Assembly (NCBI GenBank): GCA_021783935.1
Contig: JAJXTK010000149.1
Location: forward strand, 1-11,271
DNA from: Myxococcales bacterium
GTDB taxonomy: Bacteria; Myxococcota_A; Polyangia; Polyangiales; JADJMO01
Length of the DNA: 11,271 nucleotides
Reading direction: 5' to 3'
The notes beneath the pieces are model-generated. The model ran no database searches. It was given only the letters and a program-made list of their open reading frames with translations, and had not been told where the DNA came from. The stretch's first letter is position 1. The number at the start of each line of letters is the position of its first letter. Of the stretch, positions 6,351 to 11,271 are shown piece by piece. The position numbers and the translations under genes are program-made.

Positions 6351-7808
6351 TCAGTGCACCCCGCTGACGAGCCAGGCGAGCAGCGGCACGAACACCTCGT
6401 CGGGGCTCGCGCCCCCCTGGCGCGCGGCGCCGGTCGGGCGATCGGGCTCGCCGTCGCCGAAGGTGAAGCCGTGATCGCCGGCGATCACGACCAGCGACCG
6501 CTGCTGCGCGGAGGTGATCGCGCGCGCGAGGATCGGCGACAAGAGCGAGGCGAGCTCGTCGACGCGCTCGGCCTCGGGCGGGCCTGCGTCGCGGAGCTTG
6601 CCCTCGAGCAGGTCGAGCTTGAGCACGTCGCGGTGGCCGAGGCGGGTGCGCCGCAGCACGTCGAGCGATCGCCCGCGCACGATCGCGGTCTCGCGCTCGG
6701 GGACGAGCTTGGCCTTGAGCGCGTCGGCGCCGCGCACGAGCGCGTCCAGCTGCACCGACGTCGTCGTCGGTAAGAGCGACCAGAGCGCGTGCTCCTCGAC
6801 GCACACCGCGCGGCGCGCCAGCAGCTTGCCGAGGCGCGTGCGCACGCCGCGGCCGACGTCCCACCGCAGCGCGTCGACGATCACGACCTGCACCGATCGC
6901 GCGCCGTGCACGCGCGCGCACTTCTGCGCGAGGTCGAACAGCTCGAGCACCCGGCGCGGGTGGCGGCCGGTCGCACCGAAGGCCGGCTGCGCCTCGGCGT
7001 AGGCGCGGGCGAAGGTGGTCGCGAAGCTCGCGAGCAGGCGCTTCACGTCGCCGCGCTGGCTCGCCGGGACCTCGTCGCGCAGGAGCGCGGCGCGCGCGGG
7101 CGAGTAGCCCTCGACGAACGCCCGCTCGAGGCCGCTGAGCGGCGTCTGGCGCGTGATGGCCTCGAGCAGCGCGCGCGCGCCGGCGAGCTGCTCCGGCGTC
7201 GCGCGCGCGGTGTCGCTCGAGCGCGGCGGATCGAGCTTGGTCTCGGGCACGGGCTCCGCGATCGGGGCCTCGACCACCTTCGCGCCGCCGAGCGCCTCGC
7301 CGAGCGGCTCGGGCGCCCCGTAGACGCGCACCGCCGCGTTGGCCGGGTCGAGCAGCACCACGAGCGGCCGCTCGCGCGACGCCGCGCGCGCGAAGCGCAG
7401 CCACTCGCCGTCCTCGGGCTCGAGCGCGCCGCGCGCGTCGACGATCCCGGTCAGCGGCCCGATCTCGAGCGCGATGCCGACCCGCCCGACCAGCCGCGCG
7501 CGGTAGAGCTGATCGGCGAGCGCCGCGCTCGGATCCGAGGACGCGCACGTGCCCGGGGGCGCCGCGCCGCGCGCGCGCAGGCACGCCTCGATCGCCTCGT
7601 CGACGACCTCCGCGAGCCGCCCTCGCGCGCCAGGGCCCAGGTCGCGCAGGTCGACCACCAGCAGCCGCGCCGCCTCGAGCGCGCCCCGCAGGCGGACGCG
7701 CCCCTCGTGCCCCAGAAAGCGCAGCTCGCCGCTCGGATCCGCCAGCGGGGGCGGGGGCGTCTCGGCTTCGGAGGTGGTCGTGTTCGAAAGGACGTCGCTC
7801 GGCGGCAT
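6351..7808 (-). CDS. PglZ-like alkaline-phosphatase-superfamily protein
   Basis: A 485-residue protein, probably cytoplasmic (no signal or membrane helix). The C-terminal half resembles PglZ domains of the alkaline phosphatase superfamily, metal-dependent phosphatases or phosphodiesterases. It shows VVIVDALRWDVG (308-319, metal-ligand D312), LPTTTSVQLDALV (346-358, candidate Thr nucleophile) and VIAGDHGFTFGDGE (441-454, D445/H446). It ends in RQGGASPDEVFVPLL (463-477), which corresponds to the HGGxSxxExxxP motif but with Gln464 where PglZ proteins have a metal-binding His. No D-x-x-G-H motif is obvious for the second metal, so the metal site may be altered or inactive. Residues ~26-180 are an unassigned alpha/beta region; 200-300 look helical. 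ATG 7808 is the first start and has no clear Shine-Dalgarno. The TPR gene lies 117 bases upstream on the same strand. No BREX genes are nearby, so a defence role is not supported. Confidence 0.75.
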   Translation of the reverse strand: MPPSDVLSNTTTSEAETPPPPLADPSGELRFLGHEGRVRLRGALEAARLLVVDLRDLGPGARGRLAEVVDEAIEACLRARGAAPPGTCASSDPSAALADQLYRARLVGRVGIALEIGPLTGIVDARGALEPEDGEWLRFARAASRERPLVVLLDPANAAVRVYGAPEPLGEALGGAKVVEAPIAEPVPETKLDPPRSSDTARATPEQLAGARALLEAITRQTPLSGLERAFVEGYSPARAALLRDEVPASQRGDVKRLLASFATTFARAYAEAQPAFGATGRHPRRVLELFDLAQKCARVHGARSVQVVIVDALRWDVGRGVRTRLGKLLARRAVCVEEHALWSLLPTTTSVQLDALVRGADALKAKLVPERETAIVRGRSLDVLRRTRLGHRDVLKLDLLEGKLRDAGPPEAERVDELASLLSPILARAITSAQQRSLVVIAGDHGFTFGDGEPDRPTGAARQGGASPDEVFVPLLAWLVSGVH

Positions 7809-7869
7809 CGGGTCGAGCGTCGCAGGCGCGCCCGAGAAGGGCCCAGTTCTCGGAGCCGTCTCGGGAAGC

Positions 7870-7918
7870 TCACCCCCGAGCCGTTTCGCTGCGAGGGAGC
7901 CGGAGGCTTCGAGGGTGA
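7870..7918 (-). repeat. Intergenic inverted repeat C, after the TPR gene
   Basis: TCACCC (7870-7875) pairs with GGGTGA (7913-7918), and the stem continues with CGA (7877-7879) against TCG (7909-7911) and GCC (7880-7882) against GGC (7905-7907), with a mismatch and a bulge. The middle holds TGCGAGGGAG, identical to ten bases in repeat A (2661-2670). It starts seven bases after the TPR stop on the minus strand and lies 61 bases before the PglZ-like start, so it may reduce read-through between the two genes. Confidence 0.55.
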
Positions 7919-7925
7919 CGTCTGC

Positions 7926-10900
7926 TCACGGCCCCGTGTTGACGCCGCCGGCCTCCGCGTAGGCGGCCTTCGCGTCGTCGCGGGCCGGATCGCTCGAGCC
8001 GATCGACGTGTCGAGGTACGTCTTGAGCGCCTTCTTCGCCTCGGCCTTGTCGACGAAGCGGATCGACATGCCGAGGTAGAAGTACGCCTTGGGCAGCCAC
8101 GCCGGCTTCTGGTCGCGCTCCAAGAGCTGCTTGATCGCCTCTTTGATGTACGGCGCGGCCCGGGAGATCTGGTTGCGGTAGTAGAGCGTGTCGGCGACCT
8201 GGTAGCGCCAGAAGGGGGCCTTCGGGTTGTTGGGATCGGCCCTGATCGCCTTGTCCCACTCGGCGATCGCCTGCTCCTCCGCCTCGCCGTTGCCGCTCGC
8301 CCCCTCCTTGAGCGCCATCGCGATGGTGGCGTGCGCCTCGTAGCGCGAGGGGGTGAGCGCCAGCGCCTTCTCGGCGAGCGCGATCGCGTCCTTGAACTTC
8401 TGCTGCTTGACGAGGATCTCGGCGCGCAGCCAGTAGGCGTCGCCGACCGACTTGTCGAGCTCGAGCGCGCGGGAGACCTGCGCGTCGGCCTCGTCGAGGC
8501 GGTCGAGCTCCTTGAGCGCCCAGCCGTAGTACAGGTGATAGGCCGCGTTGTTGTCGTCTTTGTCGACGGCCTGCTTGAGGAAGACGATCGCGTCTGCGGG
8601 CGCGTTGCGGTTCAACAGCGCGCGCCCGAGGTAGTGCTTCGCTTCGACCTGGCAGACGTCGACCGCCGACGAGCCGGTCGCGCACTTGTCGAGCACGTCG
8701 CGCAGCGTCGCCTCGGCGTTCGGGTCGCGCGACTCGACCATCGCGCGGCCGACCTGCAGCTTCACGTCGTCGTCGTTCGGCGCGGCCTCGAGGGCGCTCT
8801 GATAGCGCTTGAGCGCCTCGGCCAGCTGGTGGGTCTGCTGGTAGTAGTAGCCCATCTCCAGGGCGAGCCCGGGGTGCTTCGGGTCCTTCTTCTCGAGCGC
8901 GTCGAGCGTCGCCTTTCCCGCGCTCATCGACTCGGCCCCCTCCATGCGCAGCTGGGTGCGCCCCTTGTCGAAGAGCGCGTCGAGGTTGTCTGGGGTTAGC
9001 TCGAGGGCCTTGTCGAATTCGGCGAGCGCCTCGGCGTAGCGCCCCTGCCGGAACTTCAGCTCGCCGACCGCGAGGTGCAGCTTGTCGCTCGGCGGCACCG
9101 CCTTGAGCGCGGCGTCGAGCGTCTTGCCGGCGAGGTCGGCCTCGCCCGTCTTGGCCTGGAGGTTCGCGAGCGCGATGTACGGCTTGACCTCGCTCGGCTG
9201 CGCCTGGATCGCGGCCGTGTAGATCTTGATCGCCTCCTGCGGCTTGTCGGGCGCGAGCTTCTCGGCGGCCTGCCCCTGCCAGTAGCCGATCTCGCTCGCG
9301 AGCGCCGGGTCCTTGAGCGGCGCCAGCGTCGCCTGCGCGTCGGCCGGCTTCTCGAGCTTCAGCTGCGCGCGGGCGATGCCGATCTTCGCGAGCGTCAGGT
9401 CGGGCGCCGCCTCGGCGGCCGCCTTGAACGCCGCGATTGCCGCCGGGTACTGCCCGTTCGCGAGGTAGACCTCGCCGAGGCCGAGCTGCGGCAGCGCCGC
9501 CGGCGTCCCCTTCGCCGCCTGCAGCGCCTGCTCGAAGGCCGCCTTGGCGTCGCTCACGCGGCCGCGATCGAAGAGCACGGTGCCCTCGAGCGAAAGCGTG
9601 TCGACCTGCTCCGGCGGCGAGGCGGCCGCGACGAGCGCCGGCTTGCGCAGCTCCTCGACCAGGGCGAGCGCCTTGTGCTCGTCGCGCAGCTTGTCCCACG
9701 CGTAGTGGGCGAGGAAGAGGCGCGAGGTGACGTGCGTCGGCGACTTCTTGACGATCTCCTCGGCCTGCTTGCGTGCGCTCTCGAGATCGCCCGCGGCCGC
9801 GTAGGCGCGCATCAGCCCCGCGCGCGTGCGCGGCGAGTCCTGCGCCGCCTTGGCCTTGGTGAACGCCGCGATCGCCTCCTTCGGCTGCTTGGCGCGCAAC
9901 TCCAGCTCGCCGAGCGTCACCGCCGCGTCGACGTTCTTCGCGTCTTGCGACAGCAGCCCCTGCAGCGCGGAGCGCGCCGGCGCGAGGTTGCCCCCGAGCA
10001 CGTCGCGCGCGGCCTCGGCGAGCTGCCTGCTCGGCCCCGCCTTCTCGATCGCCCGGCCGAGCAGCGCCGTCGCCTTCAGGTCGACGCCGCCGTCCTTGCC
10101 GAAGCGCAGCTCGTGAGCCCAGCCGACGTAGGCGGCGTAGGCGATCACGGGGGCGTAGCGAGGGTTCGCGTCGGCGTCGCGGTCGATCGCCGCCATCGCG
10201 TCGCTCGAGCGCGCGAGGGTGTCGTCGGCGAGCGCCTGCTCGGTGCGCGCCTGCGCCTCGCGCATGAGCGCCGCGTACCTCGGGGCGTTGAACCGATCGG
10301 CGATCACGTTGCGGCCGAACGCGCCGTACGGGCTGAACTCCAGCGCGCCGCCCGCGAGCGCCAGCACGCCGACCAGCGCCAACACGACGCGCCCCGTCTT
10401 GCCCTTCTTCTTCGGCGCTTGCTCCGCGGGCGCGGCGCCGGGCTCGCGCGCCTTGAGCGGCGCGGGCTCGGGCGCGTGCTCGAGGGCGCCGGCGTGGTCT
10501 TCGCCGCCCGCGCGCTCCTGCGGGATCGCGCCGAACTCCATGTCGTCTTCGCCGCCCGCGCCGCCGCCGAGATCGACCTCGCCGAAGGCCATGCCGCCGG
10601 CCTGCGCCGAGGCGCCGAGCCCGCCCGGAACGCTCGGCGGCGCGGGGATCGACGGGGTCTCGATCTCGCCGAAGCCAGGGGCTTCGTTCGCCTGGATCCT
10701 GAGCGATGGCGACTTCTGCGCCCCCCTCGGCGCCTCGAGCTCGCCGCCGAACGTCGGCGCGCTCGGCGAGGCGCCGAGGTGCAGCGCGTCGCTCGACCCC
10801 GCTTCATCGCCGGGGCCGGGCAGCTCGAGCTCACCGAAATCGGCCATCCCGTGGCTGCCCGAGGTCACCGGCCTCGCGTCGAGGCCGCTCGAGGCTCGCG

Positions 10901-11270
10901 GGCCCGGCCGCGGCGCGACGTCGAAGTCGAGCTCGCCGAACCCCTTCGCGGTGCCCGATCGCAGCCCGAGGTCGGGCGCGGGCGCCGCGCCGAACAGCTC
11001 GGCCGGAGGCGCCGCCAAGTCGAGATCGATCCCGCGCGCCGGGGCGACCGCGGGGCCGACCATCGTCTTGGCGACGCCCAGCTCCGCCGCGCCCCCCTTC
11101 GCGAGCGGCTTCGCGATGCTCGGCTCGCGCGCGAGCGGCAGGTTCGCCCCCGCCTCGTCGAAATCGAGGTCGCCGAAATCACCGCTCGGCTTGCGCGTCG
11201 CGGCCGCGATCGGCAGATCGCGCTCCCCAAGGCCCCCCTTGGTCGCCGGCAGGTCGTGCCTTTGGGGTGC
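7926..11270 (-). CDS. Membrane-anchored TPR-repeat protein with FGE-motif linker (5' truncated)
   Basis: The frame is open from the right edge to the TGA at 7928-7926, giving 1,114 visible residues with the N-terminus missing. Residues 1-285 are a low-complexity acidic and Gly/Pro/Ala-rich linker with DLP motifs (6-8, 18-20) and seven short FGE-type motifs. A basic KKKGKTGR (287-294) precedes one hydrophobic helix (about 294-311), which predicts a cytoplasmic linker and a C-terminal part in the periplasm. The remaining ~800 residues are rich in TPR-type 34-residue helix pairs, for example RYAEALAEFDKALELTPDN and DRLDEADAQVSRALELDKS. In myxobacteria such layouts often begin with an MJ0042-type zinc ribbon; that part would be outside this window and is not seen. 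The architecture recalls gliding-machinery TPR proteins such as GltI/AgmK, but I cannot claim orthology. The ATG at 11063 lies inside the linker and is probably not the start. The PglZ-like gene lies downstream. Confidence 0.88.
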   Translation of the reverse strand, partial: APQRHDLPATKGGLGERDLPIAAATRKPSGDFGDLDFDEAGANLPLAREPSIAKPLAKGGAAELGVAKTMVGPAVAPARGIDLDLAAPPAELFGAAPAPDLGLRSGTAKGFGELDFDVAPRPGPRASSGLDARPVTSGSHGMADFGELELPGPGDEAGSSDALHLGASPSAPTFGGELEAPRGAQKSPSLRIQANEAPGFGEIETPSIPAPPSVPGGLGASAQAGGMAFGEVDLGGGAGGEDDMEFGAIPQERAGGEDHAGALEHAPEPAPLKAREPGAAPAEQAPKKKGKTGRVVLALVGVLALAGGALEFSPYGAFGRNVIADRFNAPRYAALMREAQARTEQALADDTLARSSDAMAAIDRDADANPRYAPVIAYAAYVGWAHELRFGKDGGVDLKATALLGRAIEKAGPSRQLAEAARDVLGGNLAPARSALQGLLSQDAKNVDAAVTLGELELRAKQPKEAIAAFTKAKAAQDSPRTRAGLMRAYAAAGDLESARKQAEEIVKKSPTHVTSRLFLAHYAWDKLRDEHKALALVEELRKPALVAAASPPEQVDTLSLEGTVLFDRGRVSDAKAAFEQALQAAKGTPAALPQLGLGEVYLANGQYPAAIAAFKAAAEAAPDLTLAKIGIARAQLKLEKPADAQATLAPLKDPALASEIGYWQGQAAEKLAPDKPQEAIKIYTAAIQAQPSEVKPYIALANLQAKTGEADLAGKTLDAALKAVPPSDKLHLAVGELKFRQGRYAEALAEFDKALELTPDNLDALFDKGRTQLRMEGAESMSAGKATLDALEKKDPKHPGLALEMGYYYQQTHQLAEALKRYQSALEAAPNDDDVKLQVGRAMVESRDPNAEATLRDVLDKCATGSSAVDVCQVEAKHYLGRALLNRNAPADAIVFLKQAVDKDDNNAAYHLYYGWALKELDRLDEADAQVSRALELDKSVGDAYWLRAEILVKQQKFKDAIALAEKALALTPSRYEAHATIAMALKEGASGNGEAEEQAIAEWDKAIRADPNNPKAPFWRYQVADTLYYRNQISRAAPYIKEAIKQLLERDQKPAWLPKAYFYLGMSIRFVDKAEAKKALKTYLDTSIGSSDPARDDAKAAYAEAGGVNTGP
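10515..11177 (-). repeat. Seven-copy FG(E/D/A)-(L/I/V)-acidic motif repeat in the TPR protein linker
   Basis: Copies read FGDLDFD (11177-11157), FGELDFD (from 10940), FGELELP (from 10838), FGGELEA (from 10751), FGEIETP (from 10673), FGEVDLG (from 10586) and FGAIPQE (10535-10515). They are 17 to 79 residues apart and separated by unrelated Pro/Gly/Ala-rich sequence, so the motif itself appears conserved rather than a recent tandem duplication. They all lie on the predicted cytoplasmic side of the membrane helix. Confidence 0.75.
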
Positions 11271-11271
11271 G

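Noticed and set aside
2926..6474. Long plus-strand open frame of 1,182 codons
   Set aside because: It overlaps gshB, ggt and lolA in other frames and encodes Arg/Ala-rich sequence without domain signals.
6351..7808. BREX phage-defence locus suggested by the PglZ-like protein
   Set aside because: No BrxL, PglX methylase, BrxC/PglY ATPase or BrxA/B gene is in the window, and the neighbours are housekeeping or envelope genes.
6789..8999. Plus-strand open frame of 736 codons opposite the PglZ-like and TPR genes
   Set aside because: It spans two real minus-strand genes and the gap between them, with Arg/Leu-rich shadow composition.
7870..9699. Second minus-strand frame of 609 codons inside the TPR gene
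   Set aside because: The other frame gives repeated TPR helices; this one gives Arg/Gly/Ala-rich noise.
11061..11063. ATG at 11063 as the true start of the TPR protein
   Set aside because: The frame stays open to the edge, and the upstream part contains the same motif types (FGDLDFD, DLP) as the linker below it.

Overview
The window is very GC-rich DNA, roughly 70% G+C by eye, with near-saturated G/C third codon positions. Its gene content points to a myxobacterium or close relative (Myxococcota): a Tat-linked GMC dehydrogenase pair, a periplasmic LolA, a large membrane-anchored TPR protein with a low-complexity cytoplasmic linker, and a PglZ-like protein standing alone. The lineage is inferred from these proteins and base composition; no rRNA or tRNA gene is present to confirm it. 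I see no transposase, integrase, phage gene or CRISPR array.

Layout, left to right. (1) Positions 3-527 (+) hold the 3' end of an unrecognised, probably outer-membrane protein. (2) Positions 552-2626 (-) hold a two-gene unit: a Tat-exported gluconate-2-dehydrogenase subunit 3-like protein, whose stop overlaps by 4 bases (GTGA) the start of a GMC flavoprotein with a C-x5-C-x3-C cluster. (3) Positions 2692-3651 (-) hold glutathione synthetase (gshB). It is divergent from gamma-glutamyltranspeptidase (ggt, 3650-5392, +), and the two ATG start codons share the same CATG. (4) lolA (5549-6259, +) follows ggt after a 156-base gap containing a perfect 14-bp palindrome. (5) On the minus strand and convergent with lolA are a PglZ-like alkaline-phosphatase-superfamily protein (6351-7808) and, upstream of it, a long TPR protein (7926 to beyond the right edge).

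How the genes may work together. gshB makes glutathione and ggt starts its breakdown outside the cytoplasm, so the divergent pair looks like a glutathione synthesis/salvage module. The GGT has a lipoprotein-type signal peptide, and LolA carries lipoproteins to the outer membrane, so the two neighbours may be linked as cargo and carrier. The GMC pair is probably a periplasmic dehydrogenase exported as a folded complex on the small subunit's Tat signal. The TPR protein has a short acidic FGE motif repeated seven times, one membrane helix and about 800 residues of TPR repeats predicted to face the periplasm.

Three related GC-rich inverted repeats sit right after stop codons (2638-2691, 6261-6304, 7870-7918). 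They look like a dispersed intergenic repeat family that may serve as transcription terminators.

I did not find a clearly new multi-gene system. The points most worth a second look are the shared-start divergent gshB/ggt pair, the PglZ-like protein lacking a usual metal-ligand histidine, the GMC pair without a visible cytochrome subunit, the stop-codon-adjacent repeats, and the FGE-motif linker.
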